64,000 nucleotides of DNA from Cordia subcordata (taxonomy: Eukaryota > Streptophyta > Magnoliopsida > Boraginales > Cordiaceae). The notes beneath the pieces were generated by a model, which was given only the letters and a program-made list of their open reading frames with translations, did no database searches and was not told the origin of the DNA. The stretch spans positions 9,371,501 through 9,435,500 of the forward strand of contig JAPTOF010000003.1 in assembly GCA_028554755.1 (NCBI GenBank). Direction: 5' to 3'. Below, piece by piece: positions 12,631-23,799 of this stretch (position 1 is its first letter; each line of letters opens with the position of its first letter). A program made the translations under genes and the position numbers.

Positions 12631-13578
12631 ATGACGGCTACCACTGATCTAGCTGAAACTTTCTCCAATGTCAAATAGCTAATGCATGATTGTAGCTCTT
12701 TTGTTTCGGTCAAGCTTGATAATGTCAACTATATTGTATGGCGAAATCAAATGGAAGGTCTCTTGTCTGCATATGATAGGTACTACACAATGTCCTCCAT
12801 CTCGAGTTCATGGTCCTGATGGTACGTATACAACCAATCCACAATTCCTTATGTGGCAAACTATTGTCAAAAAGCTTCAAACATGTTTCTTCTTTGCTGT
12901 TTCTTCTCAGGGACAACCACACATTCTTTTCTTGAAGACAATTGTTGAGATTTAGGCAACTCTTGAAAAGAGGTATAGCTCCATGGCTCGAGCTCACATT
13001 CATCAACTTAAGAACAAATTACTTTCTCTAAATAAAGGTTCTCAAACTATGCAGTAATATCTTGATTATGTTTAAGTCCATAACTGATCAATTAGCTTCT
13101 GTTCATGAGTTTGTTTTTGATGAAGACTTGATTCTTAACATTTTGAGGGGATAGAGTATTCTCAATTTAAGTCTTCATTCAAGCTCAACACTAATCACTT
13201 TACTCTGTCTGAAATATCAAGTCTGTTATTGGTCGAGGAGTTGGACTTGCAAATGGCTACTGTAAATGTGTCTCCTGATAACTCCAATGCTGTTCAGTCT
13301 GCACTATATGAACAAGCTACTATAGGAAGAGGTAGGTCACAGAATAATGGAGGCCAGGGTTAAAGTGGAAGAAGAGGAGGCTACACTTCTTCTTCTCAAG
13401 ACCATAATTCCTCTCCAAGGCTATCCCCAAATTAGAATCTTGTGTAACCCTCTACATTCTCTAATTCTCTTCTTTATTGTCAAATTTGTGGCAAGAAAAA
13501 TCACAGTGCTATTAAGTGTTGGCATAGGTTTGATAGAGTCAATTATGCAAGTACAAAACCACTAAAACAAGTTATGGC
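12631..13578 (+). pseudogene. Copia gag remnant
   Basis: The ATG at 12631 opens MTATTDLAETFSNV, soon broken by a stop. The frame then gives FVSVKLDNVNYIVWRNQMEG, the N-terminal gag pattern (KLD-x-x-NY-x-x-W) of copia nucleocapsid precursors. A shifted frame continues with NPQFLMWQTIVKKLQTCF. A CCHC zinc knuckle, CQICGKKNHSAIKC, lies at 13478-13519 and would bind genomic RNA. Several stops and frameshifts separate these parts, so no intact Gag can be made. Confidence 0.75.
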
Positions 13579-13599
13579 TGCTTAGCTGCAACAAACTGC

Positions 13600-15251
13600 T
13601 CCTACAAGTGATACTTGGGTCTTTGACTCTGGTGAAACTCATCATGTCTCTCATGATCTCTCTCAGTTCTCTACATATGAGCCTTATGAAGGAGGAGATT
13701 CTGTTTTAGTAGGCAATGGTAATACTCTGCAGATAGCACACACTAGAACAAGTAGTCTTTTCTCTACTTCTCAATCTTTAACCCTCAATCATATGCTTCA
13801 TGTTCCACATGTTACTCATAATCTCATCTCTATCTCTCAATTGAAAAAATACAATAATGTTTACCTTGTGTTTACCTTCAAGGAGGTCCTCATGGTGGAC
13901 AGCAGAACACATCAAGTGCTATTCAAAGGCCCCTATAAGTAAGGTCTCTACACTCTACATTCTCCTTCATTCTTCAGCTTCTAGACCTCAAATCAACACC
14001 TGCATCAAGAATAAACACACTATTCTTCTAGTCTAATGGAATCAAAGACTGGCTTATCCCACTGCAATTGTTTTTCAATCTTTGTTTAGTGTTTTATCCT
14101 TGTCTTGTAATCTAAATAAACTGATTTATCAATCTTGTAACATGGCTAAGATGCATAGATTACCTTTTGTAGTTTCAACTTCCTGCAGTTCTGCACCCTT
14201 TGAACTCATACACACTAACGTATAGGGCCCTACTCATGTTTCTTCTTTTCAGAACTATAGATATTACTTACTTTTTGTGGATGATTATACTAGATGCAGT
14301 TGGTTATATCCAATGAAGTCTAAATCAGAAGTTCACTCTATATTTGTCTTATTTCTGAATTAAATTCATACTCAGTTTCATGCTTCTATCAAGATTTTGA
14401 TGTCTTATAATGGGACAGAGTTTGTTAATCAAGCAATGCTTAAAACTTTGCAATCAAAGGGCATAGTGCATCAAACCTCTTGCCCTTATACACCACAACA
14501 AAATGGCAGGACAAAGAGGAGGCATATGCACCTTATAGAAACTATCCTCACCCTTTTTCATCAAGCTTCTTTACCAATACAATTCTGGCTTAAAGCTCTA
14601 TCAACTACAAATTATATGTTGAATAGACTTCCTAGACCTGCTTTAGGTAACAAATCTCCCTTTGAAAGCCTTTATAACAAACTGCCTAATTATTTTAATT
14701 TGAAAATGTTTGGCTGCTTATGTTTTCCTCTAAACAAACCATACATCAAACACAAACTTGAGTATAGGTCTCAACCGTGCTTGTTTTTAGGCTATGCTTC
14801 TAATTGTAAGGGCTATTACAATCTTCAGGCCAAAGTGATCTATATATCTAGGTATGTTAGATTTTTTGAAGATGAGTTTCCGTATAGTCAATTCCCATCA
14901 GATTCTTCTCACATTCAACCTTCAATTGATTCCTTGTTTCCTTTGACTCCTATTTTCTCACAATCCACTATTGTGTTAGCTCCTGCAACTTCTTCCACAT
15001 TTGCAATTCAAAATTCTCCCCCACAAACTGAGTTTGTTTCAATAGTTCATGTCATAGCACCATCTATTCCACCAATGCTATATGCTATGCCAACTGCAGT
15101 AGAACCTTCTGTCTCTACTATATATGATTCTGCACCTCCTAGACATCATATGGTAACAAGGTCTCAGACTGGCTCCTTGAGACCATCTAGATACATGTTA
15201 CATTCTTTTATCCTTACTCCTCCTACTGATGAACCACAATCCTATAAGTAA
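13600..15251 (+). pseudogene. Copia protease and integrase remnant
   Basis: Protease is seen as DTWVFDSGETHHV at about 13609-13647, where copia proteases have D-S-G-A. Integrase follows. AKMHRLPF precedes the core, then YYLLFVDDYTRCSWLYPMKS around 14266-14320 holds the first acidic residue. An open stretch from 14397 has SYNGTEFVNQAM with the second, and YTPQQNGRTKRRHMHLIET with the third region (E is replaced in NGRTKRR). FGCLCFPL and FLGYASNCKGY mark the C-terminal part. Stops occur before 14397, so the polyprotein is broken. Confidence 0.8.
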
Positions 15252-15254
15252 GTA

Positions 15255-16770
15255 TCCAAGTATCAAGCATGGCACACTGCTATATAAGAAGAGTTTCAAG
15301 AAGTTCCACATCAACACGCATGGGATTTAGTCCCCCTTCCTCTAGGCAGGACCGCAATTAGTAGTAAATGGGTATATAGAATCAAGAAACATGCAGATGG
15401 TTCTATAGCAAGATACAAAGCCAGGTTAGTGGCCAAGGGCTATGATTAAGAACATGGGGTGGATTATTATGAAACCTTTAGTCCAGTTGTGAAATGCAGA
15501 CCATAAGGATTGTCCTGACACTGGCTTTGTCTCAAAACTAGCCTATTAAGCAACTTGATGTGTCAAATGCTTTTCTTCATGGCACATTGCAGGAAGAAGT
15601 GTACATGCTACAACCTTAAGGGTTCTTGGATCCCGCTTATCTTAAGCATATTTCTCTATTGAGAAAATCTCTTTATGGTCTTAAGTAGGCTCCTAGAGCC
15701 TTGCACCTATTACTTGCGGGGTTCTTATTACAACATAGTTTCTACTATAGTAGGGCTGATAACTCTCTTTTCATCAAACAAACCAAGTCTAAATTCTTGA
15801 TCATGCTTATTTATGTTGATGATCTTTTACTTATTGGCGATTCAATTGCTTCCATTAACAGTTTACTAGCTCTAATGGCCAAAGACTTTGCTATCAAAGA
15901 TCTAGGTAGACTCAGCTATTTTCTGGGCATTGAAGTGACTTACAATACAGATGGAGTTCTACTTCATCAAACTAAATATGCTACTGACTTGCTCAATAGA
16001 GCAAGTATGATGCATTGCAAGCCTACTTCCACTTCTGTTGTCCCTCTCAATTCTAGCAATAAATAGTCATTCTCTCAGCTACCATACTCTAATTCATCTT
16101 TCTATAGGAGTACACTTGGTGCCTTGCAGTATTTGACAATTACAAGACCAGATTTGCAATTTGCAGTAAACACAGTATGCCAGTTCATGCATCATCCAAC
16201 ACAACATCATTTTTCCCTTCTTAAGAGAGTACTCCGGTTCATTCAAGGTTCACTTTCAACTAGGTTACAGTTTAGAAGAGGTTCATTGTAGCTCACAGCT
16301 TATAATGATGCAGACTGGGCTTCTGGTTCAATAGCTAGGAGGTTGGTCACAGGGTTTCTTCTTTTTCTAGGTCCTAATCTTATTTCGTGGTCATCAAAGA
16401 GGCAAACTATAGTTTCAAGGTCTTCTATAAAGGCTGAGTCTAAAAGCTTCGCAACCACAGCAGCTGAAATAAAATGGTTAGCCTATGTTCTCAAGGATCT
16501 TTCTATTCCTGTTGACATCCCTATTCTCTATTGTGATAATAAGTCAGCCATGGCATTGGCAATTAATCCTGTTCAGCATAATAAGACTAAGCATATTGAT
16601 CTTGACTGTCATTTTGTACGAGAACAATTGCAATCTAACTAGCTCATTTTGACTTATGTGGCTTCAGCTGCTCAACTTGCAAACTTATTAACAAAAGCTC
16701 TTCCACAGTCTGTCTTTGCTTCTCTTGCTTCTAAGCTTTCCCTGGCTTCCCCAAGGCTCAGCTTGAGAGG
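15255..16770 (+). pseudogene. Copia reverse transcriptase and RNase H remnant
   Basis: RT begins with AWDLVPLPLGRTAISSKWVY and IARYKARLVAKGYD, the usual copia start, interrupted by stops. YVDD is at 15812-15823 within LIYVDDLLLIGDS. The thumb region reads FLGIEVTYNTDGVLLHQTKY. RNase H follows from about 16300 with NDADWASGS, WSSKRQTIVSRSS (the ensuing KAESKS replaces AEYRA) and CDNKSAMALAINPVQHNKTK. It ends TKALPQSVFASLASKLSL before the polypurine tract. RNase H removes RNA from the hybrid. The stops and the altered active-site segment show decay. Confidence 0.85.
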
Positions 16771-16773
16771 GGA
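16763..16773 (+). promoter_or_regulatory. Copia polypurine tract
   Basis: TTGAGAGGGGA lies directly upstream of the 3' LTR, the usual place and composition for plus-strand priming. Confidence 0.8.
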
Positions 16774-17011
16774 TGATAAGGACATAAAATGTCAAAGCTA
16801 AATCAACATGTAACGCTGAAGTCAATATGCCATTAGTGATGCCATCTCATGAAAGAAAGTAGTTATAAGTTGGTTAGTTTTCAGTTTGTTATAACTAACT
16901 TGAAGGCAGTTATTGAGCTTATTCTTCAGCTATAAATAGCTCAGTTGTACTAAAAAGTTTTAATGGAATAACAAATCAAATTCTCTTCTCTCAAAATATC
17001 TCTTTCTATCA
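16774..17011 (+). repeat. Copia 3' LTR
   Basis: It is 238 bp, the same length as the 5' LTR, beginning TGATAAGGACATAAAATGTC and ending TCTATCA. The target duplication GTAGG follows, and then the RPA-like exon resumes. Confidence 0.9.
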
Positions 17012-18684
17012 GTAGGCAATGTCAATTTACCAATGCATTCAATGATACTAAAGTGTTTTTCAACCCTGATATTCAACCTGCTCTGGATTTTAAGAAAAGT
17101 CACATATACTCTTTTTATGTAATTTTTTATCTCAAACTACAAACCTGCATTTCTAATCATTGGTTTTTGACAATTAGTTTGAAATTGAAAGAAAGCATGT
17201 CGTCCCAGAGTATTAGCCATATGTCATCATCCCATTCCATTACCTCTGATGACATGCTTTTGTCCCCAAGCCTGTTTAAAACTCTTGCTGATTTGAGATC
17301 ACTTAAGAAGGTAAAGGTTATGTTTTAAACTTAAAATCCACGTTTAATCCTTCTTTAAAACCTAAGTACTGATTCTAATTTTGAATCATTTGCATTGGTT
17401 AAGGCGGGGAATTATGTTATTATGGTTGACGTCTTGACCATACATATTGGCAATGATTGGTTGTATAATTCATGCATGAGGTGTAAGAAGAAGGTCTTAC
17501 CCCAAGGTGGTAGGTCTTGGTGCGACAAATGTAAGTGTTATATATATATAACACTTGATTGAAGATATAGTTTCTTCAGTTTTAATATACTTGAAATGGC
17601 CAACTCTTGGTTTTTTTTGGATATTTTTTGTGTTTTAACATATGGCTGATAATCTTGGGTCCTATTTTTAATATTAATGCTAAATGCATGTCATGGATTT
17701 TACGCATATACATGTCAAAAATAATTCAGATACTCTAAGGCCTTCGATGATGTAACATAGCCATTTATTTATTTAGTGTTTTTTTAAGGTCGACCTTAAA
17801 TGAATTGCATAAATTCATGACTTTGGTTAACAGTTGAGAAGAATGTGCAAGATGTCCTAGGCCATCATTGCACACCTCTACCTAAATATATATACGGTCA
17901 ACCTCTAGGCTGTCATAATAATTTTTCCCTTACTTAGTGGGCACTTTTAATTATCATGTTCCATATGCATTTTTTTTCTTTTAATTAAATAATTACTGGA
18001 TTATTCAATTTGAGTTAGTCTTATTTTGATTTTTTTTTCTATCTTTTTATCTTTCACGTTATTTTGTGTAAAATTTAATCAATATTAACAAGTTCATCCT
18101 TTAGGGAATTTTTTAATATGGAAAAAAGTGATTAAAAAAAAAAGGCTTGCGATGTTAGCAAAGATCTTCTTGAATCCAAACGTCATAAAGGTTAGGTTTA
18201 TTAATTTCATTATTTTTTTTATATACTAAATCCGTTTAGAATCTAATGTAATTAATATTCATTTAATTTTTCCTGACAGGATCATCCAAATCTTCGTATA
18301 ATGACAACCTTAATATTTCCGGATCCAAACTTAATCTTACTATTAATGAGAATTTATTTTTTTAATAATTCTCCTATTTCTGAATTTCATTCTGTTTCAA
18401 TCCCAACCGTCACAAATGCGCAATTAGATTGTACTACGAATCCTAGGAAAACCCTTTACAGATTGGAAGTCAAATTGGTTCATCTTTTTTTATGCAATAT
18501 AATCATTGTAATGTATCTTCAAAATTGTCATTTGTGCAAACTAATGAGGCTTTGTCCGTTCCGGGTTCTAAACAAAAAGATGCACGATCAAGGTGAAAGA
18601 AACTTATGCTTTCTAAAAGGGCAAAAGGTTGGGCAAAAAATGTTTACCATATAGAAACTGTATTTTCTTCATAACTATTATATC

Positions 18685-19539
18685 TAATATAGGCATGCCA
18701 CTCCGACCAATAACAGAACAACACGTGGTTCGTGGGAAGAGGAGATGAAGCCAGCGTACCCCTGGGCTACGGGTCCGCCCCCCATGACTCCAACCACGCA
18801 CATGGCGGACCCTTGGGCTACAGGTTCGCCCCCCCCTTCCCCAAAGCTTTGGCTTACCCTCAAGTGATGGGTAAGCCCCTTTGTATGTTCAAGGTAGTGC
18901 GCATGAATGCTTTGAATGTTCAAGGTAGTATGCATGCATGTGTATGGAAAAGGGACCTCGAGGCCACACATAAGCCGGGAGACATTGGGGAGGCATACCC
19001 ATACCAATTCATGGATGTGCATATGTTCTTTTCCTTAAGTAACAAAGAATGCCACGTTAACAAGCAAAGCAAGTCCAATCAGTACTCTACTTAAGGTAAA
19101 CTTTGAATGTTGAGCTACTACACCTATAAATACTAGGTCATAACTCAAGCAAGGCAAGTAAGTAAGGGCTAAACTTCTCTCCATTTATCTTGTGGATATT
19201 CATAACACATTCAAACATGCGTTCATGCACCTATGACCCTAACTTGATCGTCAGAGGTACAACGGGGGGAAAGCTAGGTTTCGTTCTTGTTTTGTAGGAA
19301 AGGACTTACGCACTAACCAAGCGGGAGAGGCTTACCCTCACTCCAAGCGAAAGAGGCTTACCCTCACTTCAAGCGGGAAAGGCTTACCTACACATCAACC
19401 TAGAGAGAGGAGCTTACACGTCTAACACGTAGACAAAGGTTGACCCTCATCCCATGCGTCCACTTTCGTTGCATCTAATGTACCAACTAAGTCGTCTGAG
19501 TTACTACTGACGTGGAATGGACTTCTTTTACCCACATCA
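18685..19539 (+). repeat. Gypsy 5' LTR
   Basis: The LTR runs from TAATATAGGCATGCC (TG changed to TA) to TACCCACATCA. It contains a GC-rich hairpin at 18804-18830, a TATA-like CCTATAAATACT near 19123-19134, and a short array of GGCTTACCCTCACTCCAAGC-type repeats at about 19318-19390. A second internal array (TTTGTATGTTCAAGGTAGTG type) has two copies here and three in the 3' LTR. Confidence 0.88.
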
Positions 19540-19541
19540 GC

Positions 19542-19560
19542 TGGCGCTATCTATGGGGAC
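19542..19560 (+). promoter_or_regulatory. Gypsy primer-binding site
   Basis: TGGCGCTATCTATGGGGAC starts three bases after the LTR. It resembles the plant gypsy site TGGCGCCGTCTGTGGG. The tRNA is not assigned here. Confidence 0.7.
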
Positions 19561-20166
19561 AAATTTGCTTCCGAAGATAATTCCCATTGAGAAGCATGTG
19601 ATAAAAAAGCCATAGCCTAATCAAAGAGGCCACACACGCAGCTTGACCCTGTTGAGTAAGGGAAAACGTCTGAACACCAGGTTGAACCTAGATAGCCACA
19701 TAAAGAGAATGGGGGGTAGGTTAGCCTGCCTGGTCACCAAGAATCACAAAAGAAGGGAACACGCATAACCCAACACACGCAGGAGCAGATTCCCAAAGAG
19801 AAGCTGTGGATAGACTGTATGCGCAAATGCAAAGCTTGATGGCAGAATACCAAAGGATTGGGGGACATCCCATGGCACCAGCTGCTATTAGGCCTGGACA
19901 ATTCCCTTTTCCAATAGGTTACCTATGCATACCACCATATATCCTGTAGTATTGCCCGTACCCTTTACCGCTGATGTACCAGCCTTACCCGGCTTCTGGG
20001 GATTAAAAGGCGCAATCTTCTACGATTCATCGTACCAACTCATCAAGGGGTGAAAGGAAAAGGGGCGACTACTTGGGGGTACGCCATAACAGCCACAAGT
20101 CAAGTAGCAGCCGGGAATCGGTAGTAGTTCCGACCGTGCATTCACCACAAGAAAAGTGGCACGGCC

Positions 20167-21000
20167 CTTTGTGCCAGAGATAAAGTCGAAGAAGCTTCCA
20201 CTTGGTGTTGTCCTCCCGTGCTTACCCCTCTATGATTGAATCGCCAACCCAGAGAACCACATTAGTATATTTGAGAGTACCTTGATGATACATGGCCTAA
20301 CAGATGCCTTAAAGTGCTAAGCCCTTCCAGCTACTTTAATAGATGCCGCATATGATTGGTATAAATGCTTGCCTGATCGATCAATATCTAGCTTTGACTA
20401 GCTGGCTCAAACGTTGATTAACAGATTCGCTAACAGTCGGGTCATTCCAAAGACATCGAATACATTGTTTTCATATAAACAAGGGCCCAATAAGTCCCTG
20501 CGGGAATACACTAAGAGGTTTAACAATGCTTCCTTGAAGGTGGTTGACCCAAATGAGGGTGCCGCTATTATAGCCTATGTGCGAGGTTTGAAACCTGGAT
20601 CTTTCAAATTTGAAATCTTTAGACAAGACTACTGCTTGTTCGGGGACCTAATAAAGGAGGCTGAAAAGTTCATTAAAGAAGAGGATGCCAATCGTGGAGC
20701 ACAGGTCGTTGCCCAGGAGGACAAAAGACAGCCGAGGGATCCAATCAAGGGAAAGGGAAGGGAAGACTTTGGTCAGGGCAAAGGGAAAGCTTGCATTGAT
20801 GCCGCATGTTACCAGTCAAAATTTGAAAAATATACCCTACTGAATACGCCTAGAACTGAAGTGTTGGCGGCTATTCTGAATTAGAACTGAAGTGTTGGCG
20901 GCTATTCTGAATGACAGGGCTATTCAGTGGCCGGATAGAATGTTCAGAAACCCGTCTAAAAGGGACCTAAACCTCAAGTGCTACTTTTATCATGACCACA
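20167..21000 (+). pseudogene. Gypsy gag remnant
   Basis: The gag core is readable from about 20167 with IFESTLMIHGLTDALKC and AAYDWYKCLPDRSISSFD, then an open stretch 20414-20884 with NRFANSRVIPKT, KQGPNKSLREYTKRFNNASL and FKFEIFRQD. This is the Retrotrans_gag pattern of plant gypsy elements, the particle protein. The motif CYFYHDHRH at about 20980-21006 takes the place of the C-terminal nucleic-acid-binding motif. A perfect 31-bp tandem duplication (20851-20881, 20882-20912) shifts the frame and ends the long open stretch. In-frame stops also occur upstream. Confidence 0.8.
20851..20912 (+). repeat. Perfect 31-bp tandem duplication in gag
   Basis: The unit beginning TAGAACTGAAGTGTTGGCGG occurs twice head to tail without a mismatch. 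31 is not a multiple of three, so it breaks the gag frame. The perfect copies suggest the event is young. Confidence 0.95.
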
Positions 21001-21128
21001 GACATTCATGAAATTGAAGTATTCGTCATGAAAGAAAAGTTGGAGAACTTTGTTGACCGCCCTAGGAACCATGGTACAGGTATTTGAGGGCGAGGGAAGA
21101 AGAATAGCATCACAATTAGCGGCCGCAC

Positions 21129-21670
21129 TTGGGGGTAATTGAGGTCATATCTGGTGGAATAGCGGCTGGTGGTAAGACGTCATCCAGACGTAGAAAGTAC
21201 GCTAAAAACTTGAAAGAAGCAGGCCCGCCACCAAAGCAACCCAGGAATAAGGACGTCATGACCTTCACCGACTCAGATCTCGGTCCCATGGTGACCCCAC
21301 ACAACGACCCGTCGATCATCGAAGCACTTATTGCTAACTACCTGGTGAAGAAGATTTTATTGGACATAAGAAGTTCGACAGAAGTAATCTTTGTCAAAGC
21401 ATTCCTGTAGTTGGGGAAGAAAGTAGAGGATATGCGCCCAGTGTCGACCTCCCTGATGGGATTTTCTGGGGAAAGAACACAACCTTTAGGAGTTACAAAG
21501 TTGCCAGTGTCCGTTGGGTCTGGGGACAAATACGCTGACTTGAAAGTAGATTTTTTGGTGATGGATTGTCCTTCTTCATGCAACGTTATCTTGGGAAAAG
21601 AGTTCTTGAATAGGATCCGGGCAACGGTCTCAACTTACCATTTGGTGATGAAGTTTCCAACCTGAAATGA
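21129..21670 (+). pseudogene. Gypsy protease remnant
   Basis: The frame reads IIEALIANYLVKKILLDIRS, then STEVIFVKAF, a stop at 21408-21410, and LMGFSGERTQPLGVTKLPVS, VDFLVMDCPSSCNVILGKEF, LNRIRATVSTYHLVMKF. This is the aspartic protease order of Tat-type gypsy elements, where V-K-x-I-L-V-D-x-G-S-S is expected. The catalytic D is present in LLDIRSS, but the glycine is replaced by R and one in-frame stop follows. The protein would cut Gag-Pol but is not functional. Confidence 0.78.
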
Positions 21671-21671
21671 C

Positions 21672-22710
21672 GTGACGGGGATTCAGGAAAATCAACTCAT
21701 AGCTAGAAAATGTTATGCCACCTCCTTGGAAGGAATCGGGAAAAGCAAGGAAGCTATGCAGATTGAGGTGCCAGACTCTAAAGGAGGAGAGTACCGTAGA
21801 GCACCTGTCGAGGCATTAGAAGAAGTTGTCATTGGAAATAGCAAACAAAAGACCTATATAGGGTTAGGTATGTCAGAAGAAGAGAAGAGAGAGATGGTTA
21901 GGTTCCTATCAAGAAACTGAGACGTATTTGCCTGGTCAGTATTGGAAATGAAGGGGATCGATCCGGAGATTATCTTCCATAAATTGAACATGGACTCGAA
22001 TGTGTGTCCTGTCCAGCAAAAGAAGAGGTCCTACTCTGTGGAGAAAAGCCAAGTAGCTTTAGAAGAAACAGAGAAACTCTTAGCAGCTGGGCACATTAAG
22101 GAGGTGGAGTACCCTTGGTGGGTCGTCAATCTGGTACTAGTAAAGAAGGCAAACAGTAGCTGGTGGATGTGTATAGATTACACAGATCTTAATAAAGCCT
22201 GTCCGAAAGACTGCTTCCCATTGCCTAAAATAGATCGGCTGATTGATGCGACGGCTGGGTTCGAGTTGCTAACGTTTATGGACGGCTTCAAAGGATACAA
22301 CCAGATTAAGATGGCTCTCGAAGACGAAGATAAGACCTCCTTTATAACTGAGCGGGGGGTGTACTGTTATCGGGTAATGACCTTTGGGTTGAAAAATGCA
22401 GGGGCAACTTACTAGAGGATGGTCAATAAAGTTTTTAAACACCAGCTAGGGGGAATATGGAGGTGTATGTGGATGACATGTTGGTAAAAAGTCAGAAAGT
22501 CCGGGACCATATAGCAGACCTACATAAGGCGTTTGACGTCATGAGGAAATGTAGTATGAAGCTCAATCCAAAAAAGTATGCCTTTGAAATAAAAGCCAGG
22601 AAGTTCTTAGGCTTCATGGTGATGCATAGGGGGATTGAAGCCAATCTAGAGAAGATTCAGGGCATTTTGGGAATAGAATCGCCAAAAAATAGTCATGAGG
22701 TCTAATCCTT
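21672..22710 (+). pseudogene. Gypsy reverse transcriptase remnant
   Basis: A protease-RT linker (21672-21920) leads into RT. MDSNVCPVQQKKRSYSVEKS is the RT start. CIDYTDLNKACPKDCFPLPK, FELLTFMDGFKGYNQIKM and VMTFGLKNAGATY are RT blocks of gypsy elements. A TAG at 22413-22415 replaces the glutamine normally found after ATY. The frame shifts before the catalytic YVDD at 22466-22477, then continues MRKCSMKLNPKKYAFEIKAR and KFLGFMVMHRGIEAN. The enzyme copies element RNA into DNA. The stop and frameshift inactivate it. Confidence 0.88.
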
Positions 22711-22849
22711 AACTGGCAAGGTGGCCGTCCTCAGCAAGTTCATATCCCGCTCAGCTGATAAGTGCTTCTTTTTCTTTAGGATCCTGCGTAATCCTAAGAA
22801 CTTTCAGTAGACGCTAAATGTCAGACAGGTTTCAACCAGATCAAACGGT

Positions 22850-23210
22850 ACCTGTCTTCTCCACCCTTGCTATCTCGGCCGGAGGAAAAAGAGGAATTGT
22901 TGTTGTATTTAGCTGTTTCAGGGATGGCAGTGGCCACTGTTCTACTTTGGAAGGATAGAAGGGAGCAAAAGCCCATATATTATGTGAGTAAGGTGCTTCA
23001 TAGAGCGGAGCTAAGGTATCCTCCCATTGAAAAGGTAGTGTTAGCGTGATCGTGGCGGCGAGAAAGCTAAAGCTGTATTTTGAAGCTCACCCCATAAGAG
23101 TTCTGACTGATTCCCCATTGAGACAAGTGCTGCATAAACCGGAAGTCTCCGAGTAGTTGTTAAAATAGGCGATCGAGCTCACACAATATGACATCACTTA
23201 CCAGCTAAGA
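22850..23210 (+). pseudogene. Gypsy RNase H remnant
   Basis: The frame gives LLLYLAVSGMAVATVLLW, KPIYYVSKVLHRAELRYPPI and EKVVLA. After a shift it continues with RKLKLYFEAHPIRVLTDSPL. This is the retroviral-type RNase H fused to RT in gypsy elements. The D of LTDSPL is the usual DSP position in this group. Stops follow near 23157. Confidence 0.75.
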
Positions 23211-23279
23211 TCCGCTATTAAAGCTCAAGCTCTCGCAGACTTCATTGTTAAGTGCACCGGGGGTTCAACAAAGTCATCG

Positions 23280-23745
23280 GAGTCGGTTTGGACCTTATAA
23301 GTGGATAGGGTAGCAGGGAAGGAAGGATCGAGGGCTGGTATAATCCTACTTAGGCCCCCTGGTAAGGAATTCCAGTATGCAGTCAAATTTGGCTTTTAGG
23401 TCTCAAACAATGAGACAGAGTCCGAAGCCCTAATAGCAGGGTTGAAAGCGACAACTGAGGGTGGAGACGGAAGCTATAACAGTGTTGATGGATTCACTGT
23501 TAGTAGCCAATCAAGTTTCGAGAGAATATAGGGCCAAAGACCCAGTAAAGGATTTGATGTCCAACTTTAAAAGGGTAATCATACAACAAGTTTCTCGAGA
23601 GGAGATAGAGTGGACTGACGCCTTATTAAAGTTAGCTGCAAGACTGGTCGAAGGAGAAGAGGTCCGCGTGGGGACTTTGGACAAACAAAGTATTCAGAAA
23701 GGGACCGGCAAAGAGGCCAACTACATCAATCAAGAGCCTAATTAA
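23280..23745 (+). pseudogene. Second, archaeal-like RNase H domain remnant
   Basis: The frame reads SVWTL, a stop, VDRVAGKEGSRAGIILLRPP, then FQYAVKFGF, a stop, and VSNNETESEALIAGLKATTE. The extra RNase H of the Tat group has W-x-L-x-V-D-G-S, then N-N-E-A-E-Y-E-A-L-I-A-G-L, so the match is close. A shifted frame continues as LMDSLLVANQVSREYRAKDP and EIEWTDALLKLAARLV, the C-terminal catalytic part (D-S-x-L-V, D-A-L-x-x-L-A). Its presence sets the lineage. Two stops and a frameshift disable it. Confidence 0.8.
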
Positions 23746-23799
23746 GCTAATGATGTCCGTAGGTTCCTTAAAAAAAGAGAGCTCCCTGCGGACAAAAAG

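Larger units (their letters stand above)
12187..17011 (+). mobile_element. Complete Ty1/copia LTR retrotransposon (Ale-like)
   Basis: The element is 4825 bp and bounded by 238-bp LTRs with TG...CA ends. It is flanked by a perfect 5-bp target duplication GTAGG (12182-12186 and 17012-17016). Between the LTRs, in order, are a tRNA-Met-type primer-binding site, gag with a CCHC knuckle, protease, integrase, reverse transcriptase with YVDD, RNase H and a polypurine tract. This copia domain order, with the short LTR and small size, fits an Ale-type lineage. Many stops and frameshifts make it non-autonomous. It is inserted in the RPA-like gene of the Helitron, at the 3' splice site of an intron. Confidence 0.9.
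9058..18660 (+). pseudogene. Helitron RPA70-like single-strand DNA-binding protein gene, interrupted
   Basis: This family (RPA1/DUF223 OB-fold proteins) binds single-stranded DNA and accompanies Rep in plant Helitrons. Exon 1 starts at 9058 (MAPAMNYLAELQLPREMY) and resumes after a solo LTR at 11199 (RIVIQAVRV, then SMDMVLFDEHA). The next exon, from 11399, has GDTIQSSIRKTLLPKF and GSFRITRHPQRLYF. The exon from about 11762 has GELVGYGDIVE. The exon 11958-12078 has GKLYFRGYADQ and ends LIMIILTAKLKIYD at a GT donor. A copia element then splits the next splice acceptor. The gene resumes at 17017 with QFTNAFNDTKVFFNPDIQPA. The C-terminal zinc finger lies at 17427-17532 (SCMRCKKKV...WCDKC, two CxxC pairs). 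Later exons run to about 18660. Stops and lost splice sites mark it as dead. Confidence 0.72.

Noticed and set aside
18613..19094. Overlapping open stretches on both strands in the gypsy 5' LTR
   Set aside because: They arise from GC-rich LTR sequence and the hairpin. The homologous 3' LTR does not keep them.
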